63,168 bases of DNA. Source: a virus. The notes beneath the pieces are model-generated. The model was not told where the DNA came from. It saw nothing but the letters and a program-made list of their open reading frames with translations, and did no database searches. Of this stretch, positions 1-7,251 are shown piece by piece (the first letter of the stretch is position 1; each line of letters opens with the position of its first letter). The translations under genes and the position numbers were made by a program. Location of the stretch: positions 1-63,168 of the IMG/VR virus record IMGVR_UViG_3300034093_001431; one strand, given 5' to 3'.

Positions 1-99
1 GAGTAGAATAAGGGGGAGTGGAGGGGGAGTCACACCGAGCCATGTTTACGCCATCCCTGTTCCACTTTCCACCACAACAGCACCACACCGCACCACTTT
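1..99. repeat. Terminal direct repeat, left copy (circular overlap)
   Basis: Bases 1-99 are identical to 63070-63168. A single exact 99-base repeat at the two ends is what an assembler leaves when it closes a circle with an odd k-mer of 99. It therefore indicates a circular or circularly permuted genome of about 63,069 bp rather than a biological terminal repeat. A true short direct terminal repeat cannot be excluded from sequence alone. Confidence 0.95.
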
Positions 100-574
100 T
101 CACCCCACCAAGGGGAGTACACCCCCACACATGCACGCGCACGCAGGGGATACCGCGCATTCCGCACGCGGGATGTACACCGCACACCCACGGGTGGTAC
201 ACGCACGCACGGCTTTACCGCGCACGGGCACGGGGTGGTTTACACGCGCACTGGCACGCGGGCGCACACGCACGTATATACCCCTCCCCTCCGGAAAAAC
301 CGATTCCGATACAGGGGGCCGGGCCGGGTACAATATACTCACCCCCACCTCCATATCCCTCCTACCCCCAAAACAGGGGTATCCCCGTAACACACTGATC
401 CTCAGTCCGTTTAACATAATTTAACTGCCAGATTTTCCCCCGCCAATTATCGTCATAACTCCCTCACCTTCAACGCATTGCCCCGGATTTTCGGCCATGT
501 CGATGAATATATAAGATATATTATCCAACGTAATTCCTTCGTATCTTCGCCATCTAATTCAATTACAGTAAGTT
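1..574. other. Noncoding C-rich control/origin-like region, right side of circle junction
   Basis: No convincing gene is present. Bases 100-420 are C-rich on the plus strand, with many CACGC/GCACG units and alternating purine-pyrimidine tracts around 128-275 (Z-DNA-prone). An AT-rich stretch at about 505-530 could unwind easily. Across the junction the sequence is G-rich instead. Transcription diverges from here: plus genes start at 575 and minus genes end their cluster at 62474. The layout fits a replication origin or control region, which is an inference. Confidence 0.5.
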
Positions 575-1096
575 ATGAGCAAGCGTCCCGCACGGAGATC
601 CGGCAACCCCCTCCGTAACACCGATGATAATCAACGAGTTAAGCGTCCTGTGATGGACAGGTCAGAGATGGGCCTCAACCCCTTCGAGGCTTCACTCCGT
701 GTACCTACAAGCAAGGTGGTCATGAGGGGCCAGTACCGCAGGGACGGTGACGACATGGTGGAGAGTGCCGTGCTCATGGACCGCCAGCCCAAGGTGTCCG
801 TCTTCATAAGCTCTGACCTCAGGAAGTGCGCCATGAACCTGAGCCCCTCCTGCCTGAGACTTCTCGTGTGGATAATGTACGAGACCGAGTACGGGCTTGA
901 CTACGTGTGGATCAACCACAGGAGGTTCCTCTCCGAGTCCGGCATGTCCCCCTCCACCTACCGGGAGGCGGTGTCCCTCCTGTGCAGGTACGCTTACATC
1001 TACCCCGTGGTCGGGTACCAAGACGTTTACTGGGTGAACCCCTCGGTGATGTTCAACGGCAGCAGGGTATCCTCCTTCCCCTCGAGGGTTGTTTAA
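575..1096 (+). CDS. RepL-like winged-helix replication initiator candidate
   Basis: 173 aa. The N-terminal 55 residues are basic and look disordered. The C-terminal part (about 85-170) reads as a winged helix: a helical stretch with CLRLLVWIMY, then FLSESGMSPSTYREAVSLLC, ending in YWVNPSVMFNGSR. That last motif resembles the 'WINPxxxFNGxR' signature of RepL-type plasmid/phage initiators. It is the first plus-strand gene beside the presumed origin, which suits an initiator or an early regulator. Family assignment rests on motif recognition only; a transcriptional regulator with the same fold is the main alternative. Confidence 0.55.
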   Translation: MSKRPARRSGNPLRNTDDNQRVKRPVMDRSEMGLNPFEASLRVPTSKVVMRGQYRRDGDDMVESAVLMDRQPKVSVFISSDLRKCAMNLSPSCLRLLVWIMYETEYGLDYVWINHRRFLSESGMSPSTYREAVSLLCRYAYIYPVVGYQDVYWVNPSVMFNGSRVSSFPSRVV

Positions 1097-1129
1097 CACC
1101 TTTTGTGTTTTCGTGTACGGGGGCAGGTG

Positions 1130-1137
1130 TATATTTG
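1130..1137 (+). promoter_or_regulatory. Bacteroidetes-type promoter for groES-groEL
   Basis: A perfect TATATTTG -7 box, with a TTTTG at 1101-1105 in a suitable -33 position. It leaves a leader of about 80 nt before groES that contains GTGGCACC/GGTGGCAC repeats able to form hairpins. No CIRCE (GAGTGCTAA-type) operator is present. Confidence 0.75.
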
Positions 1138-1222
1138 TCCGGTGTTACGGTGGCACCCTGTCACTATTACAGGCACCAGCCCCGGTGGCACAGTTAATGA
1201 ACAACGATAAAAACAAATAAAT

Positions 1223-1498
1223 ATGGCAGTAACAATCAGGCCCCTATCAGACCGCGTGGTGATCGAGGAGATCCCCGCAGAGTCGACCACACACTCAGGC
1301 ATCATCATCCCCGACTCCGCGCTGGAGAAGCCGCTCCAAGGCACGGTAGTCGCTGTAGGCGAAGGCAAGGGCGCCAACCCCATGACAGTCAAGGTGGGCG
1401 ACAGTGTAATCTACGGGAAGCACTCCGGCACCCAGATCAACTTAGGCGGCAGGGAATACATCATCATGCACGAGTATGAAATTTTTGCAGTACTATAA
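1223..1498 (+). CDS. groES: Co-chaperonin GroES (Cpn10)
   Basis: 91 aa, the usual Cpn10 length. The order of motifs is canonical: IRPLSDRVVIEEI at the N-terminus, a mobile loop with the hydrophobic GIII tripeptide (about 26-29), GTVVAVGEG, VKVGDSVIYGKHSG, and the closing YIIMHEYEIFAVL. It should form the heptameric lid of GroEL and help fold phage proteins, presumably the capsid. It sits 19 nt upstream of groEL in one transcript from the 1130 promoter. Confidence 0.95.
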   Translation: MAVTIRPLSDRVVIEEIPAESTTHSGIIIPDSALEKPLQGTVVAVGEGKGANPMTVKVGDSVIYGKHSGTQINLGGREYIIMHEYEIFAVL

Positions 1499-1517
1499 TA
1501 AATAATCACATCACAGC

Positions 1518-3107
1518 ATGTCAAGGCAGATAACATTCGACACACCCGCGAGGGAAAAACTAAAGGCAGGGATCGACGCCCTAGCCGACGCGGTCAAGGT
1601 AACCCTAGGACCGAAGGGCAGGAACGTAGTAATCTACAAGAAGTACGGCGCCCCGCACGTGACAAAGGACGGCGTCACCGTGGCCAAGTCAATCCAGCTC
1701 TCGGACCCCATCGAGGACATGGGAGCGCAGATGCTCAAGGAGGTAGCGTCCAAGACAGCTGACATAGCAGGGGACGGGACCACCACCGCCACGGTCCTAG
1801 CGCAGGCAATGGTAACGGCAGGGTTAAAGAACGTGGCTAGCGGGGCCAACCCCATAGACCTCAAGCGAGGCATAGACAAGGCGGTAAGCGTCGTGGTGTC
1901 TGAGCTGGCTAAGATATCCGAGGGTGTAGGGTCGGACTACGAGAAGATCAAGCAGGTGGCGACAGTGTCCGCCAACAACGACGAGGCTATCGGCTCACTC
2001 ATAGCAGACGCCATGCAGAAGGTCGGCACCGAGGGAGTCATCACCGTGGAGGAAGCTAACGGCACGGAGACAGAGGTCAAGGTGGTGGAAGGCATGCAGA
2101 TCGATCGCGGCTACATCAGCCCGTACTTCATGACCGACGGATCTAACCAAGAGGCGGTACTCGACAACCCGCTCATCCTGATCTACAACAAGACCATCAG
2201 CAACATAAAGGAGCTACTGCCTACACTGGAGCAGTCAGCACAGACTGGCAGGCCCCTGCTTATTATAGCAGAAGACGTGGACGGCGAGGCGCTGGCGGCA
2301 CTGGTCGTGAACAAGATGAACGGCAGGTTGAAGGTTGCGGCAATCAAAGCACCTAGCTTCGGGGATACCAGAAAGGATGTGCTACACGACATCGCCATCC
2401 TGACAGGGGCTGAAGTTGTAGGCGAGGAGACGGGACTAAAGCTGGAGTCGGTAACCCTAATGGATCTAGGCGGGGCAGAGAAGATCATTGTAAGGAAAGA
2501 GAGCACCACCATCATCGGCGGATTGGGCGACAAGGACGAGATCGGTATCAGGACTGCAGAGATAAAGAACCAGATAGAGAAGGCATCAACAGACCGCGAG
2601 AAGAACTCGCTACAGTTCAGGCTCGCAAAACTTTCAGGCGGCGTGGCAGTGCTGTATGTAGGCGCGAGCACAGAGGTTGAGATGAAGGAGAAGAGGGACA
2701 GGGTCGACGACGCCCTTTCGGCTACCCGTGCGGCGGTAGAGGAGGGTATCGTTACCGGCGGGGGCGTGGCCTACATCAGGCTGGCACTAGCCCTAGACGG
2801 AGTGTTGGGGTCGAACGCGGACGAGTGCACGGGCATGGGCATCGTGCTCAGGGCTCTGGAAGAACCACTAAGACGCATCGTCTCTAACGCAGGAGGAGAA
2901 GGCGCCGTGGTGGTGCAGAGGGTGAGGGAGAGCTCCGGATCCTTCGGGTACAACGCCCGCACCGACAAGTACGAGGACCTTCACAAGGCCGGCGTCATAG
3001 ACCCCGCAAAGGTCACGAGGGTGGCGCTGGAGAACGCAGCATCCGTGGCAGGGATGATACTGATCACAGAGTGTGTGGTGTCAAACACGGCAGAAGACAA
3101 ACAATAA
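1518..3107 (+). CDS. groEL: Chaperonin GroEL
   Basis: 529 aa, slightly short of the cellular 540-548 aa because the flexible GGM tail is absent (it ends NTAEDKQ). ATPase signatures are intact: [10 protein letters not shown] near 28, DGTTT at 86-90, the [15 protein letters not shown] segment with the catalytic Asp, and [10 protein letters not shown]. Wording such as [16 protein letters not shown] and SANNDEAIG resembles Bacteroidota GroEL, so acquisition from a Bacteroidota host is likely. It pairs with the upstream groES. A complete phage-encoded GroEL/GroES pair is uncommon. Confidence 0.97.
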   Translation: MSRQITFDTPAREKLKAGIDALADAVKVTLGPKGRNVVIYKKYGAPHVTKDGVTVAKSIQLSDPIEDMGAQMLKEVASKTADIAGDGTTTATVLAQAMVTAGLKNVASGANPIDLKRGIDKAVSVVVSELAKISEGVGSDYEKIKQVATVSANNDEAIGSLIADAMQKVGTEGVITVEEANGTETEVKVVEGMQIDRGYISPYFMTDGSNQEAVLDNPLILIYNKTISNIKELLPTLEQSAQTGRPLLIIAEDVDGEALAALVVNKMNGRLKVAAIKAPSFGDTRKDVLHDIAILTGAEVVGEETGLKLESVTLMDLGGAEKIIVRKESTTIIGGLGDKDEIGIRTAEIKNQIEKASTDREKNSLQFRLAKLSGGVAVLYVGASTEVEMKEKRDRVDDALSATRAAVEEGIVTGGGVAYIRLALALDGVLGSNADECTGMGIVLRALEEPLRRIVSNAGGEGAVVVQRVRESSGSFGYNARTDKYEDLHKAGVIDPAKVTRVALENAASVAGMILITECVVSNTAEDKQ

Positions 3108-3117
3108 AAAGTAAAGG

Positions 3118-3148
3118 CTGGGCGCGACTAAGTGCCCAGTTTTTTTTT
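3118..3148 (+). terminator. Rho-independent terminator after groEL
   Basis: CTGGGC at 3118-3123 pairs with GCCCAG at 3134-3139, followed by nine T residues. It closes the groES-groEL transcript and is followed at once by a new promoter. Confidence 0.9.
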
Positions 3149-3149
3149 G

Positions 3150-3157
3150 TAACTTTG
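3150..3157 (+). promoter_or_regulatory. Promoter, TAACTTTG box
   Basis: TAACTTTG matches TAnnTTTG directly after the terminator T-run and 16 nt before the ATG at 3174. It would drive the three small basic genes that follow. Confidence 0.65.
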
Positions 3158-3173
3158 TTTAAAATCTCTCAGC

Positions 3174-3335
3174 ATGAAAAAAGATATGATCAAAAGAAAG
3201 GACGGCAGCATGACCAAGCGCGGGCTGTACGACAACATCCGCAAGAAGCAGGAGGAGAACAAGAAGACAGGCAAGAAGCCTAACAGGCCTACCCCTGAGA
3301 TGAAGAAGCAGATGAAGAAAATTAAAAATAAATAA
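3174..3335 (+). CDS. Small basic protein, 53 aa
   Basis: MKKDMIKRKDG... is extremely Lys/Arg rich, with no hydrophobic core and a tail of KK/KM repeats. The start follows an A-rich leader and a TAACTTTG promoter. It is the first of three consecutive tiny basic proteins (3174, 3355, 3512). The composition suggests nucleic-acid binding or a packaged basic protein; no family was recognised. Confidence 0.6.
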   Translation: MKKDMIKRKDGSMTKRGLYDNIRKKQEENKKTGKKPNRPTPEMKKQMKKIKNK

Positions 3336-3354
3336 CCCATATAATTATAACACC

Positions 3355-3522
3355 ATGGATAAGATTTCAAGATTAAAGAAGAAGGAAAACAAGTTAGTCA
3401 TGAAGGGCAAGACAGCCAAGGCTGAGGGTAAAGAAAAAAAGGCTAACAGGGTACTGGGCAGAGCGGCTAAGGCTGAGGACCGCATGATTAAAACACAGGG
3501 GAAGAAGAAGTATGGCTGCTAA
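3355..3522 (+). CDS. Small Lys-rich protein, 55 aa
   Basis: MDKISRLKKKE... has repeated KTAKAEG and RAAKAED elements predicted to be helical and strongly basic, ending KKKYGC. Its last codons overlap the start of the next gene (ATG at 3512), suggesting translational coupling. Role unknown; DNA binding is an inference from charge. Confidence 0.6.
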   Translation: MDKISRLKKKENKLVMKGKTAKAEGKEKKANRVLGRAAKAEDRMIKTQGKKKYGC

Positions 3523-3757
3523 GAAATCAGTCAAGCTATCCGTAGGCAGGGGGGAGAAACTCCCTGTCAGCAAGGGCGCTGGCTTGACAGCCAAGGGCAG
3601 GGCTAAGTACAACCGGGAGACCGGGTCTAACCTGAAGCCTCCAGCCCCAAACCCGAAGACGGACAAGGACAAGGCTCGTAAGAAGAGCTTCTGTGCTAGG
3701 TCTAAGGGATGGAAGGGTGAGCGCGGCAAGGCGGCAAGGAAGCGATGGGAATGTTAA
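3512..3757 (+). CDS. Small basic protein with GLTAKGRAKYNRETGS motif, 81 aa
   Basis: 81 aa, about 30 percent Lys/Arg. The block SKGAGLTAKGRAKYN and the downstream KKSFCARSKGWKG are familiar from short basic proteins in many aquatic phages (a DUF6321-like pattern, from memory). Function is not known. It overlaps the preceding gene by 11 nt. Confidence 0.65.
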   Translation: MAAKKSVKLSVGRGEKLPVSKGAGLTAKGRAKYNRETGSNLKPPAPNPKTDKDKARKKSFCARSKGWKGERGKAARKRWEC

Positions 3758-3791
3758 CATAAATTTTGTATTCCCCTTGACGTCAGTGTCG

Positions 3792-3799
3792 TATGTTTG
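3792..3799 (+). promoter_or_regulatory. Promoter, TATGTTTG box
   Basis: TATGTTTG fits TAnnTTTG, with TTTTG about 20 nt upstream. Only 7 nt separate it from the ATG at 3807, so the transcript would have almost no leader. Confidence 0.55.
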
Positions 3800-3806
3800 C
3801 TGAACT

Positions 3807-3944
3807 ATGATAACAAGCAGACGAAAGATAAAGACGATGAAAGAGGAGCTGGTCATGTGCGCGTGGCTATGCGTCAGCCTGCCATTCTTGGTGCTGATGA
3901 TCCTTGTCCAGATAATCATGTTATTCTTAAGGATCAAGAAATGA
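3807..3944 (+). CDS. Small single-span membrane protein, 45 aa
   Basis: A basic N-terminus (MITSRRKIKTMK) is followed by a long hydrophobic stretch (about residues 16-41, with WLCVSLPFLVLMILV) and RIKK at the end. It overlaps the next gene as ATGA (3941-3944). The longer reading through this stretch in the neighbouring frame is probably spurious, so this is the better gene. Inner-membrane location is inferred; function unknown. Confidence 0.55.
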   Translation: MITSRRKIKTMKEELVMCAWLCVSLPFLVLMILVQIIMLFLRIKK

Positions 3945-4369
3945 AGGCATCATTCTCCGGGTTTATATCAAGAGGAAAGATGGCAGTCCACGACAAGAAA
4001 GGGCTGAGCGACTTCGTGTCCGCCATCGACAACATGGACGTGATACTGACTATCGAGAAGAAGAAGAGGAAGCGGTCACTGAGCCAGAACTCCTACTACT
4101 TCTCGGTGGTCGTCCCCATGATCAGGTCTAGGTTTTTAGAGCTAGGTCACGACGTTAACATGAGCGAGACCCACGAGTTCTTGAAGACGAGGTTCAACAA
4201 GGTTGACATCATCAACGAGCACACGGGGGAAGTGTTCTCTTTCCCTCGCAGCACATCAGACTTGACGACAGTGGAGTTCATGGCTTACATAGAAAGGGTC
4301 CTCCTGTTTGCTTCGGAGACGCTTGAGATCACCATACCATCACCAAACACTCAGACAGAGTTGTTTTAG
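3941..4369 (+). CDS. NinB-like recombination-associated protein
   Basis: 142 aa from the ATG at 3941. An upstream in-frame start at 3797 would overlap the small membrane gene and adds a low-quality N-terminus. The core KKRKRSLSQNSYYFSVVVPMIRSRF, with the 'RSxxQNxYY' pattern, followed by SETHEFLKTRFN, is typical of NinB/DUF1367-type phage proteins that bind DNA and assist recombination. NinG is encoded at 13697 and an ERF annealing protein at 55436. Assignment is by motif recognition. Confidence 0.6.
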   Translation: MKASFSGFISRGKMAVHDKKGLSDFVSAIDNMDVILTIEKKKRKRSLSQNSYYFSVVVPMIRSRFLELGHDVNMSETHEFLKTRFNKVDIINEHTGEVFSFPRSTSDLTTVEFMAYIERVLLFASETLEITIPSPNTQTELF

Positions 4370-4377
4370 TATATTTG
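4370..4377 (+). promoter_or_regulatory. TATATTTG promoter, near-leaderless
   Basis: A perfect -7 box only 4 nt before the ATG at 4382, so the transcription start should fall at or next to the start codon. Confidence 0.7.
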
Positions 4378-4381
4378 CACA

Positions 4382-4753
4382 ATGAGTTACATCTCTCAGA
4401 TAATAAAGACAGAGTACCTGTGGGACAACCGGGTAACGGTAGAGGACAGGTGCAGGGAGCTGGGGATACCAGTGGACGAGGATGATGTAATCGAGGAGTG
4501 GAGGGATATCGTGCTTAACGTGAACCTAGTAGCGTTCTTCACGGCAGTGTCTTACATGGACGGTGATGATCAACTCACACTCCCAATGGTCACGATGAAC
4601 CTTAGCGGGTGCCCATCGTTCTTGATAAACATAGACTACGACGAGTTCGCTGAGCTGCTGAGCGCGGCTATATGCGACAGGGAATCAATGTACAGAAGCA
4701 CAATTAAATTAAATGAAGACAACAAAGAGCAGGTGGTACAAGGTAATCCTTGA
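4382..4753 (+). CDS. Hypothetical protein, 123 aa
   Basis: Acidic, mixed alpha/beta protein with no family recognised. The N-terminus has VEDRCRELGIPVDEDDVIEEW, and the C-terminal part is predicted helical with IDYDEFAELLSAAICD. Its 3' end overlaps the start of the metallophosphoesterase by 41 nt. It has its own promoter, which gives an almost leaderless message. Confidence 0.75.
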   Translation: MSYISQIIKTEYLWDNRVTVEDRCRELGIPVDEDDVIEEWRDIVLNVNLVAFFTAVSYMDGDDQLTLPMVTMNLSGCPSFLINIDYDEFAELLSAAICDRESMYRSTIKLNEDNKEQVVQGNP

Positions 4754-5675
4754 CAACCCAAGACCGGAAAACGTCAGCCAGAACAAGTGGCTGAGAGACC
4801 TAGCCAAGCAGCACAACGTCACGTTTGGAACCATCGTCAAGGCGCACTACACACACTTCGTAAAGGGCAAGGACGAGCCCGTCAAGTTCGACGCGAGCAC
4901 GCCCACGTTCAAGGTCCTGCCAAAGAGCGACATAAGAAATAGATCCGTCATCGATATTCAAGGTAACAAGGTCCTGTGCCTGTACGATGTGCACGTCCCA
5001 TACCATGACGTGAAGGCTCTTCACTGCGCCATCAACGAGGGTGTCAAGAGGAGATGCGACACAATATTCTTAGGTGGTGACATTGTCGACGCGTATGAAA
5101 TCAGCCGCTTCGAGAAGAGTAAGTACAAGCGTAGCTGGAAGGAAGAGATTCAACTGACAAAGCAGTTCTTTAGCTTTTTGCGGTACAAGTTTCCTAAGGC
5201 TAATATCTACTATCTATTTGGAAACCATTGTCTTAGGTATCAGGCTTACATCAAAAAGAACGCCAGCGCCTTGGAAGGTATTGAAGCGTTTGACTTTGAG
5301 AACCTGTTCGACTTTGAAAGGTTTGGCATAACATCAATCAACCCGTCAGACTCGGCGAGGTACAGAGGATTAAACCTTGTGCACGGTCACGAGTGGGGCG
5401 GTAGCGTCTTCAGCCCTGTGAATGTGGCAAGGGGTCTGTACATGAGAGCCAAGACATCTGCGATGTGCGGCCACTCACACCAGACGTCTGAGCACACCGA
5501 GACTGACATGAACGGAAAGATCACCACGTGCTGGAGTGTTGGCTGTTTAAGCGAGCTACGACCAGAGTACTCCAAGTTCGCTAAGTACAACCACGGGTTT
5601 GCTATAGTCGAAGGCAGGGGCAAGGACAAGTACCACGTGACGAACTACAGAATACAAGACGGGGACATACTATAA
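4713..5675 (+). CDS. Calcineurin-like metallophosphoesterase
   Basis: 320 aa. The first 70 residues include a helix-turn-helix-like NKWLRDLAKQHNVTFGTIVKAH. The phosphoesterase core has all metal-ligand motifs: YDVHVPYHD (D92/H94), LGGDIVDAYE, FGNHCLRYQ, LVHGHEWGG and MCGHSHQ. The usual GNHD/E is GNHC here. Such phage enzymes may act on nucleotides, nucleic acid ends or cyclic nucleotides; the substrate is not visible in the sequence. The ATG at 4713 is the only reasonable start. Confidence 0.85.
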   Translation: MKTTKSRWYKVILDNPRPENVSQNKWLRDLAKQHNVTFGTIVKAHYTHFVKGKDEPVKFDASTPTFKVLPKSDIRNRSVIDIQGNKVLCLYDVHVPYHDVKALHCAINEGVKRRCDTIFLGGDIVDAYEISRFEKSKYKRSWKEEIQLTKQFFSFLRYKFPKANIYYLFGNHCLRYQAYIKKNASALEGIEAFDFENLFDFERFGITSINPSDSARYRGLNLVHGHEWGGSVFSPVNVARGLYMRAKTSAMCGHSHQTSEHTETDMNGKITTCWSVGCLSELRPEYSKFAKYNHGFAIVEGRGKDKYHVTNYRIQDGDIL

Positions 5676-5687
5676 CAAAAGAACACA

Positions 5688-5849
5688 ATGACAGAGAGAG
5701 ATACAATGAACCGCATCCAAGACCTTCTCGATGAGAGGGTCAACCTGCTCGTGAAGATTGAGCTGAACAAGTTTGACAGGAAGGAGTACCACGTGTGGAG
5801 GAAGAAACTAATAGATCTCCAGAACGAACTAGAAAGACTTCAATCGTAA
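5688..5849 (+). CDS. Small helical protein, 53 aa
   Basis: MTERDTMNRIQDLL... is predicted to be two amphipathic helices, with LDERVNLLVKIELNKF and WRKKLIDLQNELERLQ, of coiled-coil character. It lies 12 nt after the phosphoesterase. No family recognised. Confidence 0.6.
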   Translation: MTERDTMNRIQDLLDERVNLLVKIELNKFDRKEYHVWRKKLIDLQNELERLQS

Positions 5850-5858
5850 ACAAACAAC

Positions 5859-6086
5859 ATGAGCAAGACAATAGAATCAGTAAAGCAGGACCTAGAATCA
5901 AGAGAGCTCAGGGGCTTGCACAAGTACGGCACTACCGTAGACCGGGACGACCTGAATGAATTAGACTGGCTACAGCACGCATACGAAGAGGCGCTAGACC
6001 TAGCCGTCTACTTGAAGCGGACGATAGAATTGAAGAAACAATTAAAGACCTCACAGCATGAAAGCAGCGGAACTAAAGAGTTTTAA
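5859..6086 (+). CDS. Short MazG-like all-alpha protein
   Basis: 75 aa. The block LHKYGTTVDRDDLNELDWLQHAYEEALDLAVYL is a common phage pattern (LxKYGxxxDRxDLxxxxWLxHAxEEAxDxxxYL) resembling the helical core of MazG-type nucleotide pyrophosphohydrolases. An enzyme acting on NTPs or alarmones is possible, but the protein is shorter than full MazG and no assay-level claim can be made. It overlaps the next gene by 29 nt. Confidence 0.65.
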   Translation: MSKTIESVKQDLESRELRGLHKYGTTVDRDDLNELDWLQHAYEEALDLAVYLKRTIELKKQLKTSQHESSGTKEF

Positions 6087-6357
6087 AGAGAGGTCGCTCG
6101 CAAAGCACGAGGAGATCAGGCAGGCTATAAGAGGATTGGAGGAGGAGTTCATCTCTTCTAACTCGCCGTACCGTATTGGTGACAATTACAAGATAGGCGA
6201 AAAGAAATCAGGAAAGAAAGTTGTTGACATCTTCGGTTATGTTCAGGGAATAGAGGTTGACTATCAACAACAAAGCACTCCGATGTTAAGGATATTTATA
6301 CATAGCGTCCAGCCGTCGGATAGGTACATAAAGACATTATATTTACACGTCGACTGA
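6058..6357 (+). CDS. Hypothetical protein, 99 aa
   Basis: An N-terminal helix (KSFKERSLAKHEEIRQAIRG) is followed by a beta-rich half with GDNYKIG, VVDIFGYVQGIEV and LRIFIHSVQPSDR, compatible with a small barrel. No family recognised. It is the last gene before a structured noncoding stretch and terminator. Confidence 0.7.
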   Translation: MKAAELKSFKERSLAKHEEIRQAIRGLEEEFISSNSPYRIGDNYKIGEKKSGKKVVDIFGYVQGIEVDYQQQSTPMLRIFIHSVQPSDRYIKTLYLHVD

Positions 6358-6456
6358 CAGGTAGGAATACAGCTACCCGACGGTGGGTGAATAGCCACGG
6401 GACAGTAATTACAACGCCCCTGCAGTGATGAAACTCTGTAGGGGCTTTTCTCTTTT
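6338..6456 (+). ncRNA. Possible structured RNA ending in a strong terminator
   Basis: After the stop at 6357 come two compact hairpins (GTAG/CTAC at about 6361-6375, and CCCG/CGGG enclosing GTGG/CCAC at about 6376-6401). A 10-bp terminator stem follows (6416-6425 with 6436-6445) and a T-rich run. A TATATTTA sequence at 6338-6345 is one base off the promoter consensus. It may be an sRNA, or only the 3' end of the upstream mRNA. Confidence 0.4.
6416..6456 (+). terminator. Rho-independent terminator
   Basis: GCCCCTGCAG pairs with CTGTAGGGGC-type sequence over 10 bp (one G-U), loop of 10 nt, then TTTTCTCTTTT. Confidence 0.85.
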
Positions 6457-6493
6457 AACACTTGTTATGTTTTACCGTCACGGCATGTGTCTA

Positions 6494-6501
6494 TATATTT
6501 G
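6494..6501 (+). promoter_or_regulatory. TATATTTG promoter upstream of the RNA cluster
   Basis: A perfect -7 box. The transcript would begin near 6505 and run through hairpins at 6546-6560 and 6574-6589, the structured element at 6596-6676, a 41-aa gene and the tRNA-like element. Confidence 0.7.
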
Positions 6502-6595
6502 CGTCAGTTCTTAGCTACACAGTAGCAACCCAACCAAGGGCAATGCGGGCTCATACCTGCGGAGCAAGGTGACGGTCAGGAAAGACTGGCGACAT

Positions 6596-6677
6596 AGTCA
6601 GGTGGCGGAATTGGTAGTTTATCCAATCAAAAGTAAGTGAGGATGAGTAGTTACTTCTATCAATCCTGTCTTGACTA
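6596..6677 (+). ncRNA. tRNA-Leu-like remnant or structured RNA
   Basis: AGTCAGG at 6596-6602 pairs with CTTGACT at 6670-6676 (7 bp, one G-U) like an acceptor stem. TGGCGGAATTGGTAG follows, as in the D-arm of bacterial tRNA-Leu. The interior instead folds as ATTGG/CCAAT and AAGTAA/TTACTT hairpins, and there is no T-loop, so it cannot be a functional tRNA. It may be a decayed tRNA or a processing element. Confidence 0.35.
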
Positions 6678-6691
6678 CAAAAAATAAAGAT

Positions 6692-6817
6692 ATGAAGCAA
6701 GTATTAGAAACAATAAAACATGATTTTTTAATGGATCCTCTGTACTACATAACTCTCGCTTTAGCCGGAGTATTAATTTGTGTATTGATTGGAGGTGCTA
6801 TAACAAGTATAATATAG
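6692..6817 (+). CDS. Small membrane protein, 41 aa
   Basis: MKQVLETIKHDFLMD is followed by one clear membrane span (about 19-41, with ITLALAGVLICVLIGGA). An A-rich leader precedes the ATG. The TAG stop overlaps the first bases of the tRNA-like acceptor stem at 6816. Role unknown. Confidence 0.55.
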   Translation: MKQVLETIKHDFLMDPLYYITLALAGVLICVLIGGAITSII

Positions 6818-7001
6818 TCGGGTGGCGGAGGCCCCGGTTAGACGCACTACATCTAGCAATGACCCCTTGGCGCAATGACAATGCTGGTGGGGTAGCTGTT
6901 GTGAAATGACAAAGTACAAGTCAAGAAGCAACGTAGATTCTCAGTTAACAACAAGGCTTGGTCACCTTGTGAGAACGCAGGTTCGAGTCCTGCCCCGACT
7001 A
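6816..7001 (+). tRNA. tRNA-like element with an insertion of about 80 nt in the anticodon arm
   Basis: The acceptor stem AGTCGGG (6816-6822) pairs with CCCGACT (6994-7000). A perfect T-arm follows: GCAGG, loop TTCGAGT, CCTGC (6977-6993). A Leu-like D-arm starts TGGCGGA and ends ACGC. A long variable arm is plausible (ACAAGG/CCTTGT nested in TTCTC/GAGAA). CTAC (6847-6850) can pair with GTAG (6933-6936) as anticodon stem, but 82 nt with its own hairpin lie between, so no anticodon can be read with confidence. It could be an unusual intron-bearing tRNA, a pseudo-tRNA or a processing signal. Confidence 0.45.
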
Positions 7002-7251
7002 CGATAGCACCACGATGCATCCCGTAAGAACTGCACACTTCAGTGGTCTTGTCTCCACGTAAACGAATAGCCCAAGGCATAAGTTATGGTGGATTACCAA
7101 ACCAATCCTTAGCGGACGCGCTAAGTGAAGTTTGGGATATAGTTAGGTGATTGAATTGGTTTGTCTTACAAAACTATGCAACTTGCAAAAGAGACTAAGT
7201 AAGATCTATTATACTGCTATCTATGTTACTCTTCAGTTAGCAGTAGTAAGG
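7002..7251 (+). other. Noncoding gap with a third AGTTAGGTG element
   Basis: No convincing gene. At 7139-7160 an ATAGTTAGGTG...GAATTGGT sequence resembles the 5' ends of the two tRNA-like elements at 6596 and 6816, but no closing 3' strand was found. An open frame from GTG at 7147 runs into the next gene, but its first 35 codons look spurious. Confidence 0.4.

Noticed and set aside
18-424. Overlapping open frames of 97-126 aa on both strands
   Set aside because: They arise from low-complexity C-rich, CACG-repeat DNA; translations are Pro/His/Thr/Arg-rich without secondary structure, starts are poor, and several frames are open at once.
692-1197. Alternative frames over the RepL-like gene (minus 692-1099, plus 907-1197)
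   Set aside because: GC-rich third positions of the real gene leave other frames open; translations are Val/His/Leu repeats.
1138-1222. CIRCE heat-shock operator before groES
   Set aside because: No TTAGCACTC/GAGTGCTAA inverted repeat; only short GTGGCACC-type repeats are present.
3797-3940. N-terminal extension of the NinB-like gene
   Set aside because: These 48 codons overlap a better small membrane gene in another frame, and the ATG at 3941 forms an ATGA junction.
6816-7001. Suppressor tRNA for stop-codon recoding
   Set aside because: Possible CTA or TTA triplets can be placed in a loop, but pairing is poor and all large genes are intact with the standard code.
6816-7001. tmRNA
   Set aside because: Total length is about half that of a tmRNA and no tag reading frame with a resume codon was found.
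6853-7080. 75-aa minus-strand frame over the tRNA-like element
   Set aside because: It is the reverse of structured RNA; VGAGLEPAFSQ is the antisense of the T-loop.
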